This document shows, piece after piece, positions 43,276 through 54,094 of a stretch of 64,000 bases of DNA. Location: contig OX595987.1 of the NCBI GenBank assembly GCA_951394045.1, forward strand, positions 3,472,001-3,536,000. Direction: 5' to 3'. The stretch is from Nitzschia sp. DOCU1 (Eukaryota; Bacillariophyta; Bacillariophyceae; Bacillariales; Bacillariaceae). The notes beneath the pieces are model-generated. The model saw only the letters and a program-made list of their open reading frames with translations, searched no databases and was not told where the DNA came from. Within the stretch, counting starts at the first letter, position 1, and each line of letters opens with the position of its first letter. Made by a program: the position numbers and the translations under genes.

Positions 43276-44808
43276 ATGGTGTCACCAACGTTTTCGTTTC
43301 TACTCACCGTTTGCAATCTGTTGTTTCTCGCTCCAGCTGGAACGCTGGGTAGATCATGGACTGATGTCAAGCCGATTCATTCACACTATAGAAGTTTCCA
43401 CGTCAAGGCCTCGGACTTTGAAATAGACCCATTCTCAACCGACGAGAATCGTCCAACAAAGAGTCCTTCTTCTTCTCCAGGAAACTCTGGAAATTCCAAT
43501 CCTCAGCCGACGCGCATACCCTTTGATGCTGATGGAAGGACTGATAATGATTCTTCGGGAAGCGGTAGCTCGGCGGCTATGAACTTGCCAGACAGTGAGC
43601 GATTCCCTCAAAGTCCTATACCAATCGATCCGCCACGAGGATACTTCAACTATGACGTTCAAGATTCGGCACTCTATGGGCCTGGTTATCCAGCTATGAT
43701 TCGTGATGATGAAGGCTTCAAAATTGTGTATCAAGACAACGCATGGAAATTTGTTCAAAATCCTCAAAACTTCTACTGGCGTGAATTCACTAATTATGGG
43801 TTCGGAACTTGGAAAGGGGCACTGTCCTCTGTCGACTTTACCAATAACCAGTGCGGAAACGTAGGAAGTCAAAGTCCTATCGACATTCGCTTATCTGGTG
43901 TGGCCTGTGTGGAACACCATCAGATCAGAAACCTACCTGGAGATTTTCGAGTTTCAGGATCAGCCGTCGAGAAACGCATTGAACCAAACAAGCTTCGTTT
44001 GGTCTGGCAACGCCGTCCTTGCAGTGATCTCATGGACAGCCTCTGTTCAGAGCCTGATCCACCCAACGCCGACTTTCCAAATGGCTGGGGAGGATTTTCT
44101 GACATGATGCATGCCGATTTTAAACTTCCATCGGAACACCGCATTTATGGGGAAGTATTTGACGCCGAAATGCAATTATTCCATTTACATCCCGAGCGTC
44201 AACGTATCCCTGCCATATCAGTATTGATTCGTGCTCAAGAAGGAGGACACAATGAATACTTACAAAGTGCCATCGACGCCTTTCAATACAAGTATGACTT
44301 GGACAGAGGAGAATGTGCCAACAAGCTGCGAAACAATCGTCAGCTAGTAGAGGCCTTTCACCGACAGTTGTTTGGCGACGAAGCAACAGAAAAACTTTTG
44401 AACGAAGATTACGACAAGTGGGGTCACTACTCGACGCTGCTGGACGATCCTGAGTTCTTAGAGCGAGGCAAAGAACATGACCGAAAACTATCCTCAGGAA
44501 TTTGGAACCCATATCATAGCGACTTGATTCCGACGTACTGGTTTTATGGCTATGATGGCTCGTTGACGGAGCCTCCATGCACAGAGATTGTCTCGTGGTT
44601 TGTCATGGATACTCCTATGATTATTTCCCCCGAACAACTGGATCAAATGAAGGTGATTCTGTTCACCCATGTGGACGAGAATTGCAAGTCGACGAGTACC
44701 CAGTTCAATGGAAGCGTCGCCCGCCCCATCCAAGAATCTCTAGGACGACAAGTGTGGCGGTGTACACAAGATGATTACCTTCCAGATGCACAACGAAATG
44801 CGCAATGA
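43276..44808 (+). CDS. Secreted alpha-carbonic-anhydrase-like protein with degenerate zinc site
   Basis: A single exon, 510 residues. It starts with a signal peptide (FSFLLTVCNLLFLAPAGTLG) and a Ser/Pro-rich region of about 100 residues. The alpha-CA fold is recognised by NQCGNVGSQSPIDIR, the strand HADFKLPSEHRIYG, DAEMQLFHLH and the late motif YDGSLTEPPCTEIVSW. In active alpha-CAs the zinc is held by two His in the first strand (HxH) and one in ExHxxH. Here the positions are His279, Asp281 and Gln300, so two of three ligands are missing, while the proton-relay-associated SEH and the Glu of AEM remain. It is therefore probably a carbonic-anhydrase-related protein without hydration activity, or one using a different metal geometry. 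Location is secretory, possibly plastid-directed or cell surface. Confidence 0.85.
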   Translation: MVSPTFSFLLTVCNLLFLAPAGTLGRSWTDVKPIHSHYRSFHVKASDFEIDPFSTDENRPTKSPSSSPGNSGNSNPQPTRIPFDADGRTDNDSSGSGSSAAMNLPDSERFPQSPIPIDPPRGYFNYDVQDSALYGPGYPAMIRDDEGFKIVYQDNAWKFVQNPQNFYWREFTNYGFGTWKGALSSVDFTNNQCGNVGSQSPIDIRLSGVACVEHHQIRNLPGDFRVSGSAVEKRIEPNKLRLVWQRRPCSDLMDSLCSEPDPPNADFPNGWGGFSDMMHADFKLPSEHRIYGEVFDAEMQLFHLHPERQRIPAISVLIRAQEGGHNEYLQSAIDAFQYKYDLDRGECANKLRNNRQLVEAFHRQLFGDEATEKLLNEDYDKWGHYSTLLDDPEFLERGKEHDRKLSSGIWNPYHSDLIPTYWFYGYDGSLTEPPCTEIVSWFVMDTPMIISPEQLDQMKVILFTHVDENCKSTSTQFNGSVARPIQESLGRQVWRCTQDDYLPDAQRNAQ

Positions 44809-44887
44809 ACGAGAATCTAGCAGCAAAGCAAAACCTAAACCCGCTTAGCAGTTCATTACTAGTAATGTCCAACTCTAGCCCAAACCA

Positions 44888-46190
44888 CTACTTGCCTTTT
44901 GCCAAATTTCGAGAAATATCTCTTCGTTTCTCGGTTCTGGCATGCCTTTGATGTGTCGGAGCAGTCAGGATCTTCTCCAACGCTATATCCGCCAGAGCCA
45001 CTCGATACAAAGTGGATTTGGACCCGTCGTCATTTTCGGTAGTGTCTTCCACAACAGTCGCCAGCAAGGCAAGTTTTCCTGCCGTATTGAGGCATCGAAC
45101 ATATCCTGCCATCGTATAGGCCGTCGGAATGGGTAACTCGTTTTCCTTGGGAAGAAGGATGCGCAGTCCTGCAAATGCGTGCCGTTGGCTCCGAGGTCCG
45201 TCGTACACCAAAAAGTCGGCCCCAAATTTCGCGCCGCACGATACGTGAAATGTCGTTTCGTGGTAAAAGTACTCAAAAATGGCAGCCATAGCCACATCCA
45301 AGCGAGAAGGTGGCCGGCAGGTGTGGACCACCCAGGGTTTGCTGGGTGAAACGACAATGGAATCGGTTTGCATTGTTGGAACGCCCTGAAAGCTGGACTG
45401 AGATATTCTGGTCTCCAGCCGTGGGTGATCATTCTGTTCCGGGCGCATACGCTTCCAAACCTCGGGTGTCAGCTGATACGCCATGGGTCGCATATCTTCT
45501 CCTCGTCGAACCGTTTCGGCTGGCAGCATGCTCTCTTTCAGCATTCGCGCCCATTTCTGGGACAGCTCCTCGTCATATTGAATCCAAGACCTTGACTTAG
45601 ATTCGGCGGTGGGTGTATCCGGTAGCAGAATGTTGGACGCACACATTACCATAGCAGGCGCCAACATGACAGGTGGTAAGCCTTCCCGACGGTCACCACT
45701 GAATTCAGCAAGCTCTTCTTCCATGGCTGCAGGATCAACCGATAGTTGATGATACTTTTGTGATTCACTGGCGGGTGACTCAGCGGCAGGAGGGTTCGCG
45801 TCATCCTCCACTGGCAGTCCGAGTGGATCTTTCACCTCAGAGGTAGAACTTTGTTCCATGTCGGAGGCCTTCCTCTTGCCGCCCACATCCTCTCCCTCCA
45901 CCATTTCCATGTTCTGTTCCTGTGCCAACTTTTGGCGCATAGCTTTTCTTTCCTGTTTGCTCCGTACCATCAGCCTCGGTTATTTTAAATTTCAATCCTT
46001 GCTGTCGTTTTGCAAGTATAGCTTCTTGGTTGACAGCATTTGTTTTGGCTTTTGGTTTTGGAACGCGTCTCACGCCGATGTAATTGGGAGGAATCCGCGC
46101 TTGTGTCAGTTGTTGAACCACGGAAGCCGAACAAACGATGACTGCCGAATCTATGCGGGTCGTTTCTATGGATGGTAGCATATTGCTCAT
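44888..46190 (-). CDS. TSEN34: tRNA-splicing endonuclease subunit Sen34, with a reading-frame break in the linker
   Basis: The C-terminal frame (45970-44888, 360 residues) carries the endonuclease fold: FEYFYHETTFHVSCGAKFGA, DFLVYDG (catalytic Tyr), RHAFAG (catalytic His) and LNTAGKLALLATV (catalytic Lys), as in Sen34. A separate frame (46190-45837) encodes the expected N-terminal domain: SAVIVCSASVVQQLTQARI, PPNYIGVRRVPK, NQEAILAKRQQGLKFKI. The two frames differ by one base and overlap at about 45979-45837; I found no GT-AG pair of reasonable length joining them. Either the genome has a 1-bp indel here (true or a sequence error), or translation starts at MVRSKQER and the upstream part is a relic. 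Sen34 cleaves the 3' splice site of pre-tRNA introns. Confidence 0.75.
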
Positions 46191-46792
46191 ATCATGGTGA
46201 GACGGGGGTGCTATTAGTACGATGGGACTTTGGAAATATAAAGGATGAGCTCCCGTCGAAAAAATGAGTGGCCATGGTCGTTGCTCTGACAGCGATAGGA
46301 GAAAGATATGGTCTAATGAATCAATTCTTCCACTTTTTACCCAACGCTAAAAACATCGCATGTCTGTTTCCCGCCAAAAATGACGCGCGCCTTTTGCGCG
46401 TTTCTGTGGGCGAAAATCTCGAATTGGAGCCGTTGGACCCGAAAGTTGAAGTCTGCATGATGTGTGAAAATGATGGGAACCGTTTACCGGCATCGCATGA
46501 TGATCTTTCATCCAGCACGTTGTTGTGTAGACAGTCGATTGCTCTCAGGCATTAAAGGGACAGCGGTAAAAAAAGAAAAGAGGTGATTCTTGGGCTTAAG
46601 CAGCGAGAGCAAAGTCTGGGAGAAACGTTGGAGACCAGCGTTGCAAGAACCGCGGCGGAGAGGCTCGAGACATACTGCGATTGGGACCACTCGCCCGGCA
46701 TTGAAACACATCGACATTTCCCGATAGCACGACGGCTGGTTCTCTGTGTTGTGGTCGTGATCTTGAGAGGGACTTGATTTGTACATAGGATC
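46191..46792. other. Divergent promoter region (Sen34 / TULIP-PDZ)
   Basis: About 600 bp. A 95-codon plus-strand frame at 46268-46555 has no family resemblance and is probably chance. No RNA gene. Confidence 0.4.
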
Positions 46793-49700
46793 ATGCCATC
46801 ATCATCACAGTATGCCCCGGGAGATGTCGTCGAGACATGCTATGGCGCTGGTGTCGTTTCCCATTGCCCGAGCCCTGAGACGTCATTCTACCGAGTCTTG
46901 CTATGGAGGTTGCCCGGAAAGTCCATTGGATCTTCATCGGTCGCATTTTTACAACCGACAGCGGTACGTTGATTGCCTTGATTTGTCCTTCCCAGTAAAT
47001 GTCTGCCATTTTCTCAACATTCACGACCATTAACTTTTCTGCACCCCCAGATCCTCCAAAAGCTTCCTGCTGCGCCCGGAATGATTACCACCAAAGTGGG
47101 AGACAAAAGTCAGCGGTATTTGGTGCAAAGTTATTATTCATCCCAAAAGTCGTTTCGAATCTCGCCGTTGGTCACTGCGGCATCGGGCGTCGACCCAGGC
47201 ACGGGGGAGGCAAAAGCCGGCACAGAGGATGACTCTGCACCTCAACCAAAACTGTTATCACGGACGTCGCTGACTGGACAAATGCTTTCACATCAAACTC
47301 TTAGCGGCTCCGCTTCCAATGACGCGGACGATGCGGCAGCTGCCATGGTAATGGGTGGGGGTGTCAATTCGAACCAGGATGGCGAAATTGTTCCGATAAG
47401 TGCCTTGGCGCAGGCTCCCAGTGCCAAATTTTATCCCTTGCTTTGTGAGTTGATGAAACGTGGGGAACAGACGGCGGAGGTTACCAAGGGCTTTCTACAG
47501 AGTGAACCAGTTAGCAAAGTGCTGGGCCAGGCGCAAACTTCGCAAGCCAAGCTGCTGGAAGAGGCACGCCGTGCAATGGGAGAACACGGTGCCATGCTGA
47601 GTTCGGCTGCCGAAGATGTCATGAATAAGGCCAAAGATCCTGATCAGCCCATGGAGGAGGTGGTTGTGGCTCAGGTGAAAAAGGTGGTCAACGAGGAGGA
47701 AATTCAGCAACTCTTTAAAATGATCAAAAATGAAGATTTGACTGTTTTGCTGGAAAAGGGCAAGCAGCGTCTAGAACAATTGGTGCAGACAGATATTCCA
47801 AAGGCGACAGAACAAGCTCTACTTCAAACGGGTATTCGAGTCGCCAATGACAACGGCACTCTCACTCTGACCTCCAAAACTATTAGCGGAACCGAAACGA
47901 ATGCCTTCACGTCAACTTCTCCTTACCGGCAGGCGATCATGCAGTCACGGCAGGTGGCCTTGGAGTCAATGCAGAAATTGTTGAATCAGTCACAAGTCGA
48001 CACTAAAGATTTGGAGGCAATCCGCGACACTTTGGGAGAAAATTTCCATACCATGTTCGACTCCTTGACGCAAGCTGCCAAATCTGACCGGCATCTGGCG
48101 TCGATTTTGGAAACCATGACCGAGCAAACAGCGGAGTGGCAAGAAGCGACGGGCCGACTGATGGCGACGAAATCGGCAAGTTTATTTCTGGAGGGTGCGA
48201 GTCGTATTCAAGCCCGAGCAGCCAATCTTTTCTCCAAAGATCAGTTGCATTGGGCAGGTGAAATTGGTTCCAAGTTTACAAAGGCCTTTACGGAGGGCGA
48301 CGCAGCGGTGGCCCGTCTGAAATCCATTGAACTCGGGGAGAGAGTCCGTGACCGTCTAGTGCAAGCAATTGAAGTTCGTAGTGAGTCCCTTGGCGGTTTG
48401 GATGGAATCATCGCTGGGGCCTTAACCACGATCAAAGGTTCGGGCCAGGCCGGAGACCAGATGAAAGATATGCTGGCAATGCTTCAGAGTCGTGCCACGT
48501 CTGTGACCAAAAATGCCAACGAAACATTGATCGCCGTTCTTGCGCGACGAAGCGAATATAGAGATATTGCATTGCTCAAAGTGGAGCAGGTGATGTGTGA
48601 TCTAGAGTCGCAATTTGGCGATGACTTGTCACCAGAGGATATTGCAGCTATTGCTCGTGGTGAGGGGGGAACAGCCAAACTGTTTGAGCCAATCGCAAAA
48701 AGAGCGGCGAAGGAGATAGAGAAGCAACTAGATGCGGCGGAAGACTCAGTATCCGACCAAACGATGCTCGATGTCCTCAAGCATGTCCGAAAAATTGTTT
48801 CCGGAGAACTAACCCTTCAAGCGGTTCTCGATGATGTTGTCAACATTCTCAACGATGACAGTGTTGTTGCAGCAGGGGAGAATCTCATGAAACAGGGCGA
48901 GCAAGTACTCGATGCGATTGAGGGGGTTTCCGGAAACAAGGTCATGGACGATGTTTTGCAAATTGCGGAGAAGGCCGGCATCACGAAAGACAAGGTCTTG
49001 GAAGGCATTGAAAAGCTGGATGTTAACGAATTGCTGGTAGGTTATGAAATTATGTGTTCGAGGCCCCCTTGTAATCACCTTTCCACGTCTGATCTTTTTT
49101 CGCGCACAGGACAATGCAGGGAATGCCATTTCGGACGAGAAAGCTCGTGCCAAGTTGCTTTCGGATGCAACCGACACAGCTCTGGACTTCATTCTCAGGA
49201 TATTGCCTTCGATGCCTATTCCACCTTTTGATGGGGTTCGGGATGGTCTAGTCTATCACATTTCCAATCTCTCTATGGAAGGATTCAAAGTCAAGAAAGA
49301 GAATATTTTGGTCCAGATTGCTGGAATGCGGGCCACAAAGAGAGCTTCCAAGTCGCCTAGAATCACCGAGATCACCAGTTCCAATGAATCCCAGACTGAA
49401 ATGGACGTTGACGCCACATCGTTTGGCCGCTCAGAAAGTTCTCTCAGCGTGGAGAGTGGCGTTATGGACATGAATACGACGGTGGCCGACGATGTTGTGG
49501 TTAAGGCGACAGAACTCCTGATCATCGACGTTCGCGAAATTTCGGCCGTATTCAATGATGCCGTCTGGGGATTCGAGCAAACGTACATGCCATACTTGCA
49601 AGGCAATGGGAAGTTTGATGTTAGGATGTCAGATGGATCCATACGGCTTGTGTTTGAGTTGCGAAGACGGCTGAAGGAAGGCGCTGAACCGAAGTACGGA

Positions 49701-51392
49701 AAGTTTGATCCCAACGATTGGGTTCCCGTTTTGGCGTTGCACGACCGAAGTTGCAACATTGGATCGGTCGAGTTCACAATGCAAGGTGGTAGTCGGTTGG
49801 CGTGGGTCATCAACAAAGCGGCTGCCATGTTCAAAGGATTGCTTCGTGACTATGTTGTCAAAACAATTTTGAGGATTCTTTCTGACAAGAGCGGGTGGAT
49901 CCTTTCCAAACTAAACGAAGGGCTAAGTCCATTTTGGGATGTCCTCCTGAGGACCGCCAAATTAGAAATGGGGGATCTTGAGGAAGCTGGAATCGAGGAC
50001 ATAATAGCCGCCAAGCCACAAGAGAAAAGCAACTTGATCGAGTTGGTATGGCGAGAACGACTACCGCTTGGGATGAACCTGCTACTTAATGACGAGAGCG
50101 GACAACTAAAAGTGGTTGACTTTCCTCGTGGAAGCCAGGCCCGAACGGTCTGCGAAGGTCGAAATCTCGATCCTGAGGGTTTCAAAGGAGCGACCATTGT
50201 GGCTGTCAACGGAATGCGGTATCAAAATGATGACGACTTGTTCGAAGCACTTCGAGATCCTGGAAGGCCAAAGACGATTCAATTCGAGCTTGCCGAGACA
50301 GAAGACGCAGAGCGCATTCGAAAGTTCGTCGAAGAAAGCGAAAATGCTACAAAACCGAAACCAGTTGCGAAAAAGGTCGAAAAGCGCACATTCGCGACTC
50401 GCCGTGTCCAGTTTGTCGATTCGACCGATCTCGGGATCGAATTCGCGAACTCCGAGGACAATTTTGGTTTAGTTGTGCGAAAGTTCCTTGACGGCGAGGG
50501 CGGAATAGTGCTTGCCGCCGAGCGGAATGAGAATATCCACATGGGGGACCTGCTGACTCATGTGAATGGCAAACTTGTTTTGGGTGCTGACGGGGGTGGC
50601 CGCGTCAAAGCTCTCAAGGCACTAGAAGCCGAGGGCAACAGGCGACCGTTGAGTCTGACCTTTTGCGATCCCTATCTCTATCGCGCCGTCTTTGAGCAAT
50701 CACCTGGCCTCCCTACAGGTATTGGGGGCCCCGAAGAATTCCAGATGGAAGTCAAACAGTTTGACGGCATAGAATCGAAGAGAGTTGTCGTTACTGGCTT
50801 CAAAGACGTCGACGGCGTCAGTGAGAAGAGCGGTGTCCTACTGGGAGACTATTTGGTCTTTATTAACGGTGTTCCCGTCGGAGCTGGATGCCGCTGGATG
50901 GGTGAAAAGAGTGGCGTTTCCCTCGACGAGGTCCTGGGAATGTTGAACTCCAAGGCAAACTACCCCATCGGCCTGACGTTTGCTCGCCCACTCAAGCGCA
51001 GTTCGGAAAATCGTGGCTGGTTCGGAGGTGGCAGCAACCAGGAGGAACAAATTGCCATGGAGAACTCCGAAACGATATGCGTTTCCGCGGAAACCTTTGA
51101 GCAGTTAGGCATCGTGCTTGACACGAAAGACTACTGGGATATAATCGTCAAGGACTTGGAAGCCGTGAAAGGTCCCTTTCAAATTTTGACAAACACATTT
51201 GCCGACGAGGAGACAGGAGCAGTCCATTTATCCATCGAATCGATTAATGGAGAGTTTGTTCCTTCTTTTGCCAATCCACAGTTGGTGCGAAGCGCCATGG
51301 AGCGAGGATGGAAGTCCGATGGCCGGGTCGAGGTGGTCTTTTGTGACGATGAACGCAAAGCATGGATACAAGGGCTTGAGGATGAAGAGTAG
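46793..51392 (+). CDS. 1,479-residue protein with TULIP-like lipid-binding region and four PDZ-like domains
   Basis: Three exons, 46793-46963, 47051-49036 and 49110-51392, phases consistent. The first 57 residues look like a small Tudor/KOW-type beta fold (APGDVVETCYGAGVV...FYRVLLW). Residues about 150-740 are a long helical, Gln/Glu/Ala-rich part with amphipathic helices. About 750-1020 resembles a TULIP (BPI/HAM1-like) lipid-binding fold: MPIPPFDGVRDGLVYHISNL, VFNDAVWGFEQTYMPYL, FTMQGGSRLAWVINKAAAMF, LLRDYVVKTILRIL. Four PDZ-like segments follow at about 1029-1112, 1150-1236, 1262-1342 and 1372-1462, seen as GLVV/LGMNLLL carboxylate-loop equivalents plus VNGMRYQNDDD, VNGKLVLGADGGG and INGVPVGAG turns. 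It could transfer or sense lipid and be positioned by PDZ ligands. The family is not one I can name with certainty; domain calls are from motif resemblance. Confidence 0.72.
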
Positions 51393-51504
51393 CCCACTGT
51401 TTATACTGTAATTCAAGATAAAAGTAGCTGGTGAAACTCTACAACGACAAACTCACAATAGTATGCTTCCGACAGCTACAGTATTCGCTACTTTTATGAT
51501 TCTT

Positions 51505-53625
51505 CTATTCCTCATCCATGTCATCATCATCGTCGTCCTCGTCACTATCGCCTTCTTCTTGCTGCTTCTTCCACTTGGCCGCCATTTCCAAAATCTTGAG
51601 ATTGGATGCAGAAGCATCTTGATCGTCTGGAAATTGATAGTCGAAGTACTCCTCCCATCCCAAGTCGTTGCCGTCGTCGTCCTTTCGCATACGCTTGCGC
51701 TTGATACGACGTGGCAATTTCTCTTCGACCGCCCGGATACTGGCCGCATCTCCCTTTTCTCGTTCCAATACTCTCCACGCATCTAACAACAAAACACGCT
51801 CTTCTTTTTGTCCGTCTTGTTTGAGTTTTTGGTAGGCTTGTTCAAAAATCTTTCGCGATGCTTCTAATCCATGCCCGATTTCGGTAGCCTCAAACTGCGC
51901 ATACGAAATCCACACCTTGACATGGGACGTTCGTTCCAACAAGCGTTGGTAGAGTTTGCGTGCATGATTGCCTTCTCCCTCCTCCATTTCAAAATCGATA
52001 TAACCCTTCCACAAAACTTCTGGCATGTCCAGTGCGGGCTGATTGACTGCCAACTCGTAGATTCCCCGACAACGTTCAGATTCCCCCAAGGACTTTTCCA
52101 GTTCGGCATATTTGGCCCACGCCCCGCAATTGTGTGGCATGGCCTTTAGATAATTATTGTAAATGGCTCGACACCGATCGATTTCTCCCAATGAAAGTTC
52201 CAGTGCAATGTATTCTTGAAAGATGCGTTCCTTGCCACAAATCCCAATGGCCCGACCAAACAATTTGCGAGCCGCCGTAAGATTCTTTTGCCTCACGTAG
52301 ACTTTGGCGGCATAGACCCAAATTTTCGAAAAGGTGAATTGCTTGTGAGGAATGACGCGCAGGCATGTTTCGTACACTTGTGCGGCCCTGTCCAAATCCT
52401 TGTTGACAAGTTCCTCGTAAAGGGCATAGTAAATCCACAAGTAAATGTACCGTCGCCAATGATCCTTGTTGTTGCTGGAAGGTGGGAGCTGAGCCACGGC
52501 TCGTTCATAGACATCTCGTACGGCATCCGCGGCATGTGGAGAATCCGACGATGCGGCTGCTTCTTCTTCTAGTTTGGCAAATTCAAACCACGTATCATAG
52601 TCCTGAGGATTTTCTTCCAAGACCTCATTGTACCGCGTCCGTTGTTTGGTAACTAGCACGGATTCAATCCCTTGCCGATCTCCATGTTTCTTTTCAAAGT
52701 TCAAATAGGATTGATACAATTCACTCCGTCGATCTCGTTCCCATTCCGGAACGTCTTCCTCATCCTCGAGTTGTTTTCTTGTCGGACTTTCCAAATGAAA
52801 GAGTTTAATGGCATGTTGATAAATGACTCGCGCTCGTTCGTATTCTCCATGCCGTTCTTCAAAGGCCGCAAATCGTGCAAAGACTCGGGCTTGCCTAGAC
52901 TCTTCGGGTTCCAACTCGGACAAGGTCGCTTCATAGATCGTTCGCGCCAGCTCTACATGTTTCGCTTCATACTCGGCCCATTTGGCAAATTTAAAAAACG
53001 CCTTGGCGGAAGGATACGTATTGACATAACGTCGCATGACGGCTTCGGCACGATCTAAGTTTCCGACTCGCGTTTCAAATCGTGCATAACTCATCCAGGC
53101 ATTGTCATCCGGCATCCATTTCATCCATCGTTCAAAGACGGCTCGACACTTGGGAATGTCTCGCACCAATTCTTCCATGTACACGTACTTGTACCATAAA
53201 AAGTCCACACGAGGCAACAATTGCACGGCTCGGTCCAAGACATTGCGAGCATGATTGATGCATTCATTTCTCATTTCCATTTCGGCATATCGCAACCACA
53301 ATTCACCTGATCGAACGTCCACTTCCAGAGCACGTTCAAATATACTCCGGGCTCGCTCTAATTCCTTGTGTTCTTCTTCGAGACGGGCATACTTGACCCA
53401 ATTCCCAATATGTTCACGTCTATATCGGATGTTGTCTTCAAAATGTTTGCGTCTGTCTCTCAAATAGCTTTGATATTCTTCGGCATCATGAATCTGAACG
53501 ACCGGGTCGAGTTGATGAGCTTCCTGACGATCAGCGGCTTCCCTGAGGATTTGCTCAGCGGAGATTTGAATCGGAGCCGGGGCACGATTTTTGACAATGC
53601 CTTGACCTTGACCTCTTTTAGACAT
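51505..53625 (-). CDS. CLF1: Pre-mRNA splicing factor CLF1 / Crooked-neck (CRNKL1), HAT-repeat protein
   Basis: A single exon, 706 residues starting at MSKRGQGQGIVKNRAPAPIQ. The sequence is almost entirely HAT (half-a-TPR) repeats, each with W-x(5)-E..., e.g. WVKYARLEEEHKELERARSI, WLRYAEMEMRNECINHARNV, WKGYIDFEMEEGEGNHARKL. The C terminus has a basic KRIKRKRMRKDD segment and an acidic end. CLF1 is part of the Prp19-associated complex and the spliceosome's catalytic core, acting as a scaffold. The open frame extends 37 codons further upstream, but those are not conserved-looking; the start used matches the usual family N terminus. It converges with the TULIP-PDZ gene with 112 bp between stops. 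Confidence 0.94.
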   Translation of the reverse strand: MSKRGQGQGIVKNRAPAPIQISAEQILREAADRQEAHQLDPVVQIHDAEEYQSYLRDRRKHFEDNIRYRREHIGNWVKYARLEEEHKELERARSIFERALEVDVRSGELWLRYAEMEMRNECINHARNVLDRAVQLLPRVDFLWYKYVYMEELVRDIPKCRAVFERWMKWMPDDNAWMSYARFETRVGNLDRAEAVMRRYVNTYPSAKAFFKFAKWAEYEAKHVELARTIYEATLSELEPEESRQARVFARFAAFEERHGEYERARVIYQHAIKLFHLESPTRKQLEDEEDVPEWERDRRSELYQSYLNFEKKHGDRQGIESVLVTKQRTRYNEVLEENPQDYDTWFEFAKLEEEAAASSDSPHAADAVRDVYERAVAQLPPSSNNKDHWRRYIYLWIYYALYEELVNKDLDRAAQVYETCLRVIPHKQFTFSKIWVYAAKVYVRQKNLTAARKLFGRAIGICGKERIFQEYIALELSLGEIDRCRAIYNNYLKAMPHNCGAWAKYAELEKSLGESERCRGIYELAVNQPALDMPEVLWKGYIDFEMEEGEGNHARKLYQRLLERTSHVKVWISYAQFEATEIGHGLEASRKIFEQAYQKLKQDGQKEERVLLLDAWRVLEREKGDAASIRAVEEKLPRRIKRKRMRKDDDGNDLGWEEYFDYQFPDDQDASASNLKILEMAAKWKKQQEEGDSDEDDDDDDMDEE

Positions 53626-54094
53626 GATTAAAGGATAAATGTAATAGATGTAATGATGAGAGAAAGGAAAAAGACACAATGAAATGCAAGCCACCACAGT
53701 GGTTATCCGATGCCCATGTGGTGCTGCGTGTAACACGTTGCGTCTTTAGGTTAGTAGAGTGTGGGTGTTTCGATGTGCGGTGATTGGAGGGTCTGTAGTT
53801 TTGGCGGGAAAACCAGATGGCGCGCGCGCATGTCCTGTACAAAGCCGTACAAAGTCTACTGACTGCTAATGGCCCGGTAATTGGAGCGACGAACGGACGT
53901 GTCGTCGTAGTCGGCAGGAGGGCGGATTCGAGGATCGAAGGATGAGACGCCGCACGGTAAAAAAGCGACGATGGTGTCAGATCGATGCTGGAACTTTCCA
54001 CAATCATCTCATTGATTGGGTTTGCATGCAACAAGAAGGCCACTTTCACATTGCTGGCTGAACGAAGCTGAGGTCAACAAAAGCATCACCTACA
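53626..54094. other. Divergent promoter (CLF1 / BTB paralogue 2), contains copy B of the shared element
   Basis: About 470 bp. Copy B lies at 53889-53935. The stretch CTGGCTGAACGAA just before the BTB start (near 54055) is also found before BTB paralogue 1. Confidence 0.5.
53889..53935 (+). repeat. BTB-associated element, copy B
   Basis: Reads ACGAACGGACGTGTCGTCGT then AGTCGGCAGGAGGGCGGATTC and GAGGAT. It lies about 160 bp upstream of BTB paralogue 2 and matches copy A (upstream of paralogue 1) and copy C (downstream of paralogue 2). Confidence 0.55.

Noticed and set aside
46268..46555. A 95-codon plus-strand gene in front of the TULIP-PDZ gene
   Set aside because: No domain resemblance and located in a divergent promoter; likely chance.
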